Part shown: piece by piece, positions 1-10,876 of the stretch | Layout: every line of letters starts with the position of its first letter | How positions within the stretch are numbered: the first letter of the stretch is position 1 | From: Cliona cf. orientalis | Lineage: Eukaryota > Porifera > Demospongiae > Clionaida > Clionaidae | Length of the DNA stretch: 64,000 nt | Reading direction: 5' to 3' | Assembly (NCBI GenBank): GCA_963930775.1 | Contig: OZ005701.1 | Location: forward strand, 2,108,001 to 2,172,000 | Position numbers and translations under genes: made by a program | The notes under the pieces: generated by a model | What the model was told of the DNA's origin: nothing | The model's database searches: none | The model's input: the letters and a program-made list of their open reading frames with translations, nothing else

Positions 1-147
1 GGGTTTCCGGGCAATAAGGAAACAACTAAGCTACGCCCCTGACGTTTATCCCATGTGGACAAAAAAACATTGCAAATACATGGCTTATCTATACAAATAT
101 ACCGGTACTATAAATTATTATTATGGGGAAACATTAAGATATTTTAC

Positions 148-3100
148 TTTATCTCGCACGTCCTTGTTAGCACCAGCATCAATAAGCAGCTGGACTATTT
201 TGTCATATCCTTGATTACTGGCAAGTATGAGAGCTGTACAACCATTCTACACAAAAGAAAAATCATCCTGCCAATCACTATTAAAGGCATTGTGCCACGA
301 TATAAGGGCTATTTTTAGTAAATTAGTGTCACATGTGATGTAACCGCGCCCATTAGATTGAAATCTGGCAGCCACTTTTCAATCAACAGTTATAGTTCGC
401 GGTAGCAGAACGCGATCGGTCCAAGAAAGGCTCAAGTATTGGAGCTGGAAGATCTTCAGCTAGCGGAGGAAGGTAAGAGATCTATCAGAAGGACGGGCGA
501 GAGTCGGCTGTGCCAGAGTAGTGATGTTTATGTCTAGCTAGATCTACCATATGCAAGCGGTAGTATACCACGAGTAGATTTACCTTTAGCGAGCGAGAGT
601 AGGTCGAAAAGTAGACAGAGATACCAGTCCTCTAGCAGCGCCACGAGTAGCTAAGTCCTTTCCTTGTCTTTCGATGGCATTCTGGCGTCCACGAGGAGCG
701 CGCGACAATATTTTGTATGTGCGCGATTTTTGATAACGCGAGTCCGTATACTAGATCTAAATTTAGTAATAATCACCGCTTATATCGTGACACAATGCCT
801 TTAATGTAAGAGAGAAAGACTTAGATATGTATAATGTTCACATTATTACGTTATCAGTAATATCCAAACTGGCTCCAGCATGGATGAGCATTTGGACAAC
901 TTTTATGTGACCGTTTCCACAAGCACAGACCAGTGCTGTAGCCCCAGTCTGAAAAACATGTAAACATAAATATAAATTGTAGCTATCTCTATAATACACA
1001 AACACTAACTTTTCTATTGAGGTCTTTGTTGGCTTTAGCTCTCAGTAATACCTCAACAACCTTTTCGTGACCTTTAATACTTGCAATAGTAAGACCTGTA
1101 TCACCCCCCTATACAGAGAAATGGAACAATCATGGTGTAAGGACAGCCGCAAATGTGGTCACGCCCCCTAGCCCTCAACGACTAGGACTAGGACTAGGAC
1201 TAGGACGCTCTGGGCTCTATGCAGAGGCATTACAATCCGGCTACCATTTGGCATATTTTCTCTGGAGCCAGGCTAGGAACTCGCAGGAATAGGTCCCTAT
1301 TTCTGATTAAAATCAGTGGTAGGTGGGGATCACTCGCACTGTGGCATCTCTGTCTGGCCATCCAAGTTCCTGGTTGAAGAAGCTGTATTGGATCGGTTGT
1401 TGGCATCATTTCTCTTAGGATTTGTTTATGTGAGTGTACACAATGTATGTGTTCAGTATCATTTTTGTTTTTGCTAAGATATTATATTGTGCATAAGGTT
1501 GAATATTGTTGCACTGTCAAGCATGGCTAACGGTTAATGAGTTTAAGTATGAGCCCTTGTGATTAATAGATACTCAGGTGCATTAAGGACCGGGACCAGC
1601 ACTAAAACAGATAAATCCCTTGTATATAAGACCTTAGATCTCCACTTAAGAGCATGTCAAAGGCATGAAACAAACTCCATATGAATATTTATCTCTTACC
1701 ACATCAAAGTGCTTGCTAATTAACCACGCCCACTATCACCATGGAGGGCGTGGCCACTCTTGAACGTGCACTATTACAGCATTAAAGTCAAAATATGGAG
1801 GATAAGCACCCTTGCTAGCATCTTGGTAAGAATCTATACATCCTAATGTACAATATTGCCATTTGGCTTTTTTGTAAGTTGTCTTAGTTTAGGCGCTATA
1901 GCCTAAATTGTGATATTTATGCCACCCATCCAACTACAAAGCTTACCTCATGGCTGCCTTGTCGAATTTTTCAAACATGCCAAAGGACAGAATGCTTCAG
2001 GTAGGCACAAATAAATTGTATAGAGCACTAAACGAGGCATCAGGGGCTTCTTTGTTCTCCGTTCGAACCACTCTGTTAGGCTCTCTATACTTTGTACAGG
2101 GATGGGTGTGGCAGGGTCACATGATCAAGCAGGTGGCTGATCGAGCAGACTGCTGAAATAGTGTAGTTTGAAGCTTTCTTCGACTCTTTTGGCATCTTGT
2201 ACGTTCTATTTCGCATGTATTCTACGTTTTCTATCTTAGAATTAGTGTTTGGGGTCTTTTTGGCCGGCTACACCATTGATATTGGCGACACCTACTAATT
2301 ATTGCATACGCGTGCGTGGTCCCAGTCCTTAATGCACCTGAGTAGATAGGATTCGGTATGTTTTTGGGGCTAAAAGTTGATACACTTTGGTCGATCAATG
2401 TGTATTTCTGGGATAGAGATTGAGGTCTACAGTCAGTATGTGTTTGGGGTGGAGTTTAATATCAATGTTTTATTTTTACTTTTTAGACGACGGTGAATCC
2501 AGTGTTGGATAAGGATTATTGAGGACATTAAATGTTTATATAACATTAGTTGGTAAATGATCGTTAATGCAAAGGTGTGGCCAATACCTGGCGCATGCGC
2601 CGCTAGCAATCGAGCACATGGGCAATTCGAAGCCAGCAGCAAAGTTAGCAGCTCTTTGTCATCCACCCTTTCACCCACCTCATGTTCATGATCACTATAA
2701 TATTCTATCTTTCTGCATGCGTTTGGTAGAGGGCGGCTTCCTGTCGGACTGTCCTGCAAACATGCCACGCCTTGGTGGGCTAGCGCTCACCTGGCACTAA
2801 GCCGCGGCTTCCTGTCGGACTGTCCTGCAAACATGCCATGCCTTGGTGGGCCAGCGCTCACCTGGCACTAAGCCGCAGTCAGATGGGACTGTTGTCCTCT
2901 GCCCTCCCATACAGGCAAAAAATATAATATGAGATAATGCGGAGATGGTGTGCGTGCGGAGCAAATTGTGGTCACAGATATAGCATTGCACAGTTCAAGA
3001 CAGCTAGCGGATGATACCCCTTTAACCGTGTATCGTTGTTTGAGCATTGCACAACATTGAGCATGTGCCAAACATACATTCATAGGGGCCTCTATTTAGT

Positions 3101-6100
3101 GGATCACACATTGTAGCATTAATTAAATTTTACTTCATGGGAGCTGACAAACTAAGCAGAAAAAGAAATTGTTTAGAAACCCACACAGTACAGCTAGACT
3201 GCATTAAAGGTCGTCACGTTTAGCCCCGTCCATTACGTGGCATATGGGCAAAAAATATATTACAAATCCATGGCTTGTCTGTAAAACACATGTATTATCT
3301 TACTTTATCTTGCAAGTCCTTGTTAGCACCAGCATCAATAAGCAACTGGACTATTTCGTCATATCCTTGATCACTAGCAAGTATGAGAGCTGTATAACCA
3401 TTCTACACAAAAGAGAAATCATTCTGCCTAATCATTATTAGTGCAAGAGAGAGATTTAGATAGTATTATATTAAATATTCACATTATTATTACATTATTA
3501 GTAATGTCCAAACTGGCTCCAGCATGGATGAGCATTTGGACAACTTTTATGTGACCGTTTCCACAAGCACAGACCAGTGCTGTAGCCCCAGTCTGAAAAA
3601 CATGTAAACATAAATATAAATTGTAGCTATCTCTATAATACACAAACACTAACTTTTCTATTGAGGTCTTTGTTGGCTTTAGCTCTCAGTAATACCTCAA
3701 CAACCTTTTCGTGACCTTTAATACTTGCAATAGTAAGACCTGTATCACCCCCCTATACAGAGAAATGGAACAATCATGGTGTAAGGACAGCCGCAAATGT
3801 GGTCACGCCCCCTAGCCCACAACGACTAGGACTAGGACTAGGACACTCTGGGCGCTATGCATGCGCAGAGGCACTACAATCCGGCTACCGTTTGGCATAT
3901 TTTCTTTGGAGCCAGGCTAGGAACTCGTAGGAATAGGTCCCTATTTTTGATTAAAATCAGTGGTAGGTGGGGATCACTCGCACAGTGGCATCTGTCTGGC
4001 CATCCAAGTTCCGGGTTGAAGAAACTGTATTGGATCGGTTGTTGGCATCATTTCTCTTAGGATTTGTTTATGTGAGTGTATAATATGTTCAGTATCACCT
4101 TTTTTTGCTAGGATAATAATTATTGTGCATAAGGTTGGGTATTGTTGCACTGTCAAGCATGGCTAATGGTTAATGAATTAGATTAAGTTTAAGTATGAGC
4201 CCTTGTGATTAATAGATAGATAGGATTCGGTATGTTTTTGGGGCTAGGGGTTGATAGGTTTCGGTCATTCAATGTGTATTTCTGGGATAGAGATTGAAGT
4301 CTACGGTCCATATTTGTTTGGGGTGGAGTATAATGTCAATGCTTTATTACATGACGGTGAATCTGGTGCTGGATAAGGATTATTAAGGACATTAAATGAT
4401 ATTTTTTTTTACTTCACAGGAGCTGACAAACTAAGCAGAAAAAGAAATTGTTTAGAAACCCACACAGTACAGCTAGACTGCATTAAAGGTCGTCACGTTT
4501 AGCCCCATCCATCACGTAGCATGTGGGCAAAATAACATTGCAAATGCATGATTTATATTATCTTACTTTATCTTGCAAGTCCTTGTTAGCACCAGCATCA
4601 ATAAGCAACTGGACTATTTCGTCATATCCTTTATCACTGGCAAGTATGAGAGCTGTACAACCACTCTACACAAAAGAGAAATCATTCTGCCAATCATTAT
4701 TAGTGCAAGAGAGAGAGAGATTTAGATATGTATAATGTTCACATTATTATTACGTTGTTAGTAACGTCCAAACTGGCTCCAGCACGGATGAGCATTTGGA
4801 CAACTTCTATGTGCCCGTTTCCACCAGCACAGACCAGTGCTGTAGCCCCAGTCTGAAAAATATGTAGACATATTAGCTATATACTATAAGTGGCTATGTC
4901 TATTCACAAACACTAACATTTCTTCTGATATCTTTACTGGCTTTAGCTCTCAGTAACACTTCCACAACCTTTCCGTGACCTTTAATAGAGGCAGAAATAA
5001 GACCTGTATCCCCTTCCTGTATGGACAATTAAAGAGAGAGAAACTCACTGAGGCTTGGTCATGCCTCATTATTGCCAGTAAGCAGCAATATGGATGAAAA
5101 AGGTGTATTCAATGGATAGGAATTGCTAAGAACATCTAGATATACAGTAAATTTTGGTTGTTAAAAAAAATAAGTATGTTTAATGTCACAATCATGGGAT
5201 AGCGTAAGTCATCAACTCTCGACCGTCTAAGACATTCGGGACTGTAACTCGGGCTCTGTATATGCTATGAACTTCGAACAAAATCCATTCGGTAGATAAT
5301 TCATTTGTCTAATAAACGACCACTTACCATGTATTTCTCTTGTTTCTGTAGGTCACTATGATCGAGTATGCTAGACCCATGATTTTATGAATTGGCGACC
5401 GTTTCCACCTGTTGTCGACCACCCAGTGTTTTGTAACAGCGCTAATGTCAACCGATCGCCGATTTCTGTCTTAAATGTGCATGCAAGTAGTAGATATTTA
5501 AACTAATACTTTCATTATGATTATTACTTACTATTATCATAAATATCAAGTTTTTATATCGAGTGAAACTTATATATACGCAGGACGCACAAAATTAATA
5601 CCATCGCCATACATTTATAATGCATGGCAAAACGCGATCACACTCCAGACCGCTGTATAGTAGATATCGGTTGATAATAAAAGGTGGTCGACTATTGATC
5701 ACTTACGCTACTGTGGCTAGTATGCATGATCAGTACATGCTCACAAAACATAGAGACATAGTTCATGTACAAACAGTAACCTGCCTGTGCAAGATTGCCC
5801 ATTAGTACCGTGCGCATGCGCAGATGGAAGCGGCATAAACTTTGAACCTGTACCCCAATTATTGCACAGGCCACATCCTTCATAGCAAGTAGTTGCTCTG
5901 GCTCTAACTAAGTGTGCATGCAATGGTGACGTTCTCACTCTGCTCGAACGTCGCTACCAGACTACTGACAGGTAGCTATGATAAAGAACAGACCTCATCT
6001 CTCGCTTCACTCGAGGCTTGGTGGCTAACACCAGCGCCTGCTTAGCAGGCGTCTCAAAATGTGCGTTGCTTTCGCGCCGATTGTTCGACAATGCGTCTCT

Positions 6101-9100
6101 AGCTGTAGCTACTCAGGTTGTCTAAGGACTGGGACACCCATTCAGACTCATGATTTTAGCAGTATCTTTGCTAGTTTAGCGTCTAGAAGATAACTGTTAC
6201 ATGATATGGACAAGAAAGTTGTATCATGAAGTAGACCAACCATTTCTCTAACCGCAAACTAATTTATAGCCATGCCCACTAATTAGTTGCCTCCTGGTGA
6301 TGTCATGGGTAATGGCCATTCTGAAGACAAAATCGCCAAAGGCGGCGGTGAAGATCAGCCTGGACGACTGTTTCTCCAGGCCTTATATAATATTCGTATG
6401 CCTAACTAATAAATATCACGGGGGCAAGTCGATCTGTCATACTACCAAACTAGAATACCATGAAGTGTGATAAATGTACCGATCATGGAGGGCTATTTAC
6501 CTGAATATCTCCCGTCCCATTGAACAGCTCTTCTTGCCCCTGGGCGGTATGGCTTAAAATTGACGTTATTCGCTTTGTGCAACGGAGATATCTTCGTAGC
6601 TAAGCGTCTTCATCGCCGCCTCAGCCACCCTCAGCCTTTATACAGCTACTCTATGGCCATGATCGTGATCATGTGACTAAATATATTGCTATGTATATCG
6701 TGCATGTGATCTAGCTCGCGCGTGCGCGTACCCAGTCCTTAGACTACCTGAGTACGGCCCGAGGCATTAAGGCCACTCTTCTTTGTGCACCCGGCCCTAC
6801 TGTTCTGACCAATCCTGAGCCTTGTAGTATGGACTTTCTCTCCGCCCGTGCTGTGCGTTCATAGCAACCGGGCGCATCCAAGATGTGTATCTATGCCCTC
6901 AAGTAATGATACGGACTATAAGAAAAATGACTGTCTGAAAAATATTTTTCATTGTATATAGCATAATACAGACCTGGATGACCTCGAGTTTGAGAGTCAT
7001 GCAGTTACTGATGGAACTGGTCTTGTTTTACACAAAGGCAATTCTAGAGTTTGGACACCGATAGCGGCTAGGACTCGCTCCAGACTGAAGCATCCTAATA
7101 TATACCGTATAGCCGGAAATATTGGGGGGGGGAATTAAATTTGGCGATTTGGCAGTCTACATCACAACCGCCAAATTAAAATCTGCCAAAATTTCCTACT
7201 CACATATATACGTACGGCGATCCTGTACCGAACCGCCAAATTTAAATCCGCCAATATTCTTGCAATAGCGATTTTGGGCTCAACTGCCAAATTTAATTCC
7301 CGCAAATATTTCTGGCTTTACGGTAATTACTATTAACTATAATACTGCTGCACCTATTGTGGTGTGTTTTTAACTCAGTGGCATTCTCAGGATTTGAAGG
7401 GGCGGATGCTAAGATATTCGTGCGCAAAATTTTTAGCTACGCCCCCTAATATTGACCGCACCCCTAATTAAACGTGCTCAGCTGGCTGACAAAAAAGGCT
7501 ATTTTAGGCCAAATAACGATGAGAAACTGCTGTTTTGGGAGCAAATTTTAGAGGCCAGTAAGTTTATTGTTGGTAGTAGCTTCCAGTCATTGATTATCAG
7601 TAACAATATTTGTCACTGAGCTACTGAACTGGCTGTTGTGCCAGAGCTGATGGGGGTGTTCCAGCACCCTGAGCACCCCCTGGGTACGCCACTGCAACTA
7701 TCCATGTCTGTGTGCTATGCCAAATGTCAGAGCTAGGACTACCACTATATCATTGATTGTCGAGCTCCAAAACCGCAATCTCTGCCTAGACTCATTCGCT
7801 ATGGAAATCATGCCACATAAATGGTGGTTCGCTACTCTGCCTCACTCTTCTGGTGATCATCATGCTATAAGCGTAGGCGGAAAAGAAGCCCAGAACAGCC
7901 ATCTAGCTACCTCAAATGCAAATAACCTACCTTGTGAAGCAAGGGCCTATAGACCCAAAGGGGAACAGGCATGTACTACCCTGTTTACCCAGAGGAGGTT
8001 GGACATGATGCATATTTACGCTATAGTCATATGACCTTGGCATGCAGACATGCTGCCATGTGTTCAAAATAACGGCATTTGCAAGTGTAGCTGTAAGCTA
8101 AAATGTTTGCACTTGTAAACTACATGTATGCCAAAATCTGAAATAGAGATGAATCGTACAGATCTAATGAAGGTGAATGCCGCCCTCAAATGAAACCCTG
8201 TATTCCATAAAATTCAACATCGATCCATATAGATTTCATAATAGTGAATGTACCTCATTCTGTATGTCCTTGTTAGCTCCTGCATCAAGAAGTATCTGGA
8301 CCAGCTTCTCATGGCCTTGATAGCTTGCGAGTGTAAGAGCTGTCTCACCTCTCTAATAATAATTATTATAATAAATACAAGTAAGCAACATACTGAAAAA
8401 ATTAGGTATTAACCATTGTTAAATACTACTTACATGGTTTGTCCAATTTAGATTTATATGCCGTGACAGTATACATGTTACATATTTCAGCCTGTCACAT
8501 AGTCCATAAAAAGCACAAAAAAGGCATGCACTTTCCTGCAGTGTGAAGCCTGTCATAATTGCTATAAATGTGCATAATAATTATTATGCTTACATTTATA
8601 GTTAGACAGTGATGGTTGAACCAGTCACCAATCATCAGATTCACTATCCGTTGCTCAGATAGCATGCACTCTCCACTGACTCCACCTCCCCAACGCTTCA
8701 TATATGGTTGTAGATCCTTAGAAACCATCCAAGAAAGGCAAAGGGGCTGCTCAGTACAGCCGACATATGTAAAAGCACATCTAGGTAGCATAAAAAAGCC
8801 ACTAATTGCAGTGAGAAGAGAGTCATAAGTAGCCAAAGATATTGATTTTCCATCAACACAAGCTGAAATACGCATATTATACTTCTCTTGTGGCACTGCA
8901 GCAGATGATCTAGCAAAGACTGAAGGGTGAACTGATTGTAGTTGATCAAAAGAAGCTATGTGAGCTACTTCAGCACCTGATGTGGCAGTAGTATTAAGGT
9001 TATTCAGGCCATCAATAGTCGTTGGGACTGTCCACTTATTAGAGCAGAGGATTAAGCTACCATTGGACATCATTAAGCAATCGTAAGCTGCAATCTTCGC

Positions 9101-9818
9101 TAGAGCTGGGCTACATTCAGTTGCACGAACACAAACTTGTAGCAAATTCATACTCAAAGGATTAATAAGCGGTGAAAGGGACAAGAAAACTGCAGCAACA
9201 GATTGAGCATCATTGTACAAAGATGGGTCTACAATTGGCACTACCTTACCATCACCCACTGGTAACGAAAGGGAAGCAAGAGCCTGTTTTAGCTTTTCTA
9301 ATGCATCAGGGTAATCAAGTAAGCATTCAATAACTTCTTGTTGGAGTTCATAGAAAGATCGGCAAAGCAGCTCAAGAGTGGATGTAGGCTGAGGTAATGA
9401 AGATTCTGTGCACTGCATGTCACCCATGAAACACTGGTAGTCTGAAATATTATACAGTAAAATATTATAACAATACTTTGATGTAACATCATATTTGTAT
9501 AGACATACATACATGTACCTTCCATTAGTTGAGATACAAATTCTTCATGGCCTGAGAGATTTTGGATGAACTCAGAAGCAAGCTTAAATTTCAATCTAAG
9601 ACTAAACAAAGAGCAAAGGATAGCAGCTGCCTGGGCTCTTAAATGGCCACTGTATGATTCAACTTCTTTCATCTGAGTCTCTGTGAACCCAAATTCATCT
9701 TTGAGTAGCGGTACAACCTTGGATCGATCCAGCTGTTCATACCAGAGACTGATATTGTGTCGCAGAGTCAAAGCAGTGGCATGCTTGCTTTGAACATCTT
9801 GTGGCAGTGGAGGAAGAT
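148..9818 (-). CDS. Ankyrin gene A: CARD-like domain, conserved unnamed domain, ankyrin repeats (3' end outside window)
   Basis: Minus-strand multi-exon gene, paralogue of genes B (22513-30666) and C (35184-42882). Exons seen, 5' to 3': 9519-9818 (CARD-like helices; NISLWYEQLDRSKVVPLL), 8594-9441 (unnamed domain ending LMIGDWFNHHCLTIN), 8434-8535 (linker, divergent, contains CAFYG against CAYYG in C), then ankyrin exons 8254-8352, 4918-5016, 4754-4852, 4567-4665, 3654-3752, 3494-3592, 3304-3402, 1010-1108, 850-948 and 148-246. Every ankyrin exon is 99 nt, phase 0, with the TALxLAS/ALVCAxGNGH and LLIDAGAN consensus. Splice sites are AG/GT with good polypyrimidine tracts. The tiny first coding exon (13-19 nt in B and C) was not found, so the true start is unknown. 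The gene runs off the left edge. A 3.2-kb intron (5017-8253) holds several transposable elements. A role as a cytoplasmic sensor or scaffold is inference; the ankyrin assignment is firm. Confidence 0.8.
283..802. mobile_element. MITE with TIR AAAGGCATTGTG, inserted in ankyrin intron
   Basis: Ends AAAGGCATTGTGCCACGATA and, inverted, AAAGGCATTGTGTCACGATA. The two other ankyrin units have only about 92 bp between the same two exons, against about 604 bp here, which marks this as an insertion. No coding potential seen. Confidence 0.75.
1182..1205. repeat. (ACTAGG)n microsatellite
   Basis: Four tandem hexamers; the paralogous site near 3826-3842 has three, so repeat number changed after the duplication. 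Confidence 0.85.
1573..2342. mobile_element. TA-flanked DNA transposon, CTCAGG family, copy 1
   Basis: 770 bp with terminal inverted repeats beginning CTCAGGTGCATTAAGGAC. Flanked by TA on each side. The paralogous intron at about 4209 reads continuously across the site with a single TA, which gives an exact empty site and shows TA is the target duplication. The interior has no clear transposase; it is non-autonomous. The TA duplication suggests a Tc1/mariner-type source, which is inference. Confidence 0.88.
2734..2874. repeat. Tandem duplication, two 71-bp copies
   Basis: Two nearly identical copies (2734-2804 and 2805-2874) beginning CGGCTTCCTGTCGGACTGTC, differing by a few bases. They sit in the sequence at about 2540-3120 that is absent from the two other ankyrin units; no terminal repeats were recognised for that larger insertion. 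Confidence 0.85.
6112..6752. mobile_element. TA-flanked DNA transposon, CTCAGG family, copy 2
   Basis: 641 bp, TIR CTCAGGTTGTCTAAGGACTG, TA on both flanks. Shares the CTCAGGT and TAAGGACYGGGAC blocks and some interior sequence with the copy at 1573-2342. Lies in the large intron of ankyrin gene A. Confidence 0.85.
6780..6975. repeat. Block repeated in inverted orientation at about 10115-10290
   Basis: Both copies contain the words GAAAAATATTTTTC, GGACTATA or a variant, GATTGGTCAGA (an inverted-CCAAT-type word) and GTGCACAA, in the same order once one copy is reverse-complemented. Identity is moderate. It may be a duplicated promoter region of ankyrin gene A or an old foldback transposon arm. 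Confidence 0.55.
6976..7110 (+). other. Possible isolated coding exon (uncertain)
   Basis: After an acceptor-like ATACAG the plus strand is open for about 45 codons with a coding-like composition (DLDDLEFESHAVTDG at the start). It abuts the duplicated promoter-like block at 6780-6975, with no matching upstream exon or donor identified. It may be a gene relic carried with the block. Confidence 0.2.
7105..7323. mobile_element. MITE with TIR CCGTATAGCCGGAAATATT
   Basis: Ends CCGTATAGCCGGAAATATT and, inverted, CCGTAAAGCCAGAAATATTT, flanked by TA. The interior repeats the word GCCAAATT or GCCAAAT several times in both orientations, giving nested inverted repeats. No coding capacity. Confidence 0.8.
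7324..8253. other. Intron of ankyrin gene A without further recognised genes
   Basis: Contains a 105-codon plus-strand open frame at 7717-8034 that has no recognisable domain and no splice or promoter context; treated as chance. No other structure seen. Confidence 0.5.
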
Positions 9819-10627
9819 CTAAGCAGATAATAAGTACACGTAACATTGTAGCACTCTAAAATACATAAAAAACCATAACTAATTACAGATGATGGGGCAA
9901 GTAAATACCTATACAAACAACAATAATAATATTATAGACTGTAGGGATTGGTCAAAATGCATCCTTTTTACATATAATTATGTTTAATGCACTTGCAGAG
10001 TATATGGGAAGCAAACAACAGCAGAGTGGTAGTCAAAACGCTGAACCATCTGTCACTGTGATATGCAGCTTCTTTCACAGGGTTGTGTCAAATGAACTGT
10101 GTACTAGATCTTGTTATACTATATACAACGAAAAATATTTTTCAGACGATCTTTTTCTTATATAGTCTGTGTCCTAACCAGGAGGGCATAAAAGATGCGC
10201 TCTGCTTCAAGTTCAGAAGGCCCATGATTGGTCAGAATTGCAGTGCCGTGTGCACAAGCATTGCCAAGGGTGGCCATAGAGATGCATTTCGAACGAACGG
10301 TGCGAAGCGCCGCACGTTTCGAGAGGCCTGCGAGCGATCTGAAAACAGACACTTTTGTCCGAGGTTTGATGAAATCGGGCGTCGCCTTTGAGCGGCTCTA
10401 GCTTCGAAGGTAGCAAAGGTACACATCCGGTTCTGATGTCTGTTATTGCTAGGCCTAGGCCCTACCTGGTGAAGACTTAATCCAGACCACGCCCCCTCCT
10501 TAACGCCCGCTAGAGCATCCGAAAATTGCTGTCGTCCGAAGATCAATCTCTTACTCTACTGAAGGTCAAGGGCCAATATCTCAATATTAAAACATAAGTC
10601 AGGGCCATTTTAGTATAATATCACTAA
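9819..10627. other. Probable 5' flank or promoter region of ankyrin gene A
   Basis: The segment 10190-10550 is richer in G+C and CpG than its surroundings and holds the inverted copy (about 10115-10290) of the block at 6780-6975. Several overlapping open frames on both strands (for example 10083-10391 plus and 10232-10546 minus) show no domain and are typical of CpG-rich DNA. The first exon of gene A should lie here but was not identified. Confidence 0.4.
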
Positions 10628-10876
10628 GGGGGCTTGTCCAAAGTCCTTGTGGAAAAATTAACGTCATTATGACGTTAGGGGAGGAGGGGGTCTTAGTCCA
10701 TGACGTTTAAAAACTGCATTGTCAGCAGGTATCTTTAGTACAGTTGTAATTGTGCATTCTTGTGGTTGAACAAGTCAGGACTTGCCTCCAGAATTGAATT
10801 TTAGTGACAGCTGTGTCAGCACTACATAGCTAGAAGTGTAGCTACTGATAACCTGCGCTATCTGCGTGTGTGAGCC

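Larger units (their letters stand above)
148..5016 (-). repeat. Three tandem copies of a three-ankyrin-exon unit
   Basis: Exon triplets at 4567-5016, 3304-3752 and 148-1108 are paralogous including introns. The last two repeats of period about 1263 bp are close to colinear; the leftmost unit is stretched by insertions at about 283-802, 1573-2342 and about 2540-3120. Flanking intron sequence such as CCACACAGTACAGCTAGACT (3180 and 4458) is also shared, so the duplication copied whole genomic segments rather than exons alone. Confidence 0.9.

Noticed and set aside
7717-8034. 105-aa plus-strand ORF as a gene
   Set aside because: No domain, no promoter or splice context, and it lies in a transposon-rich intron of ankyrin gene A.
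10083-10546. Overlapping ORFs on both strands as coding
   Set aside because: All lie in a CpG-rich patch where stops are rare in every frame; none has recognisable protein features.
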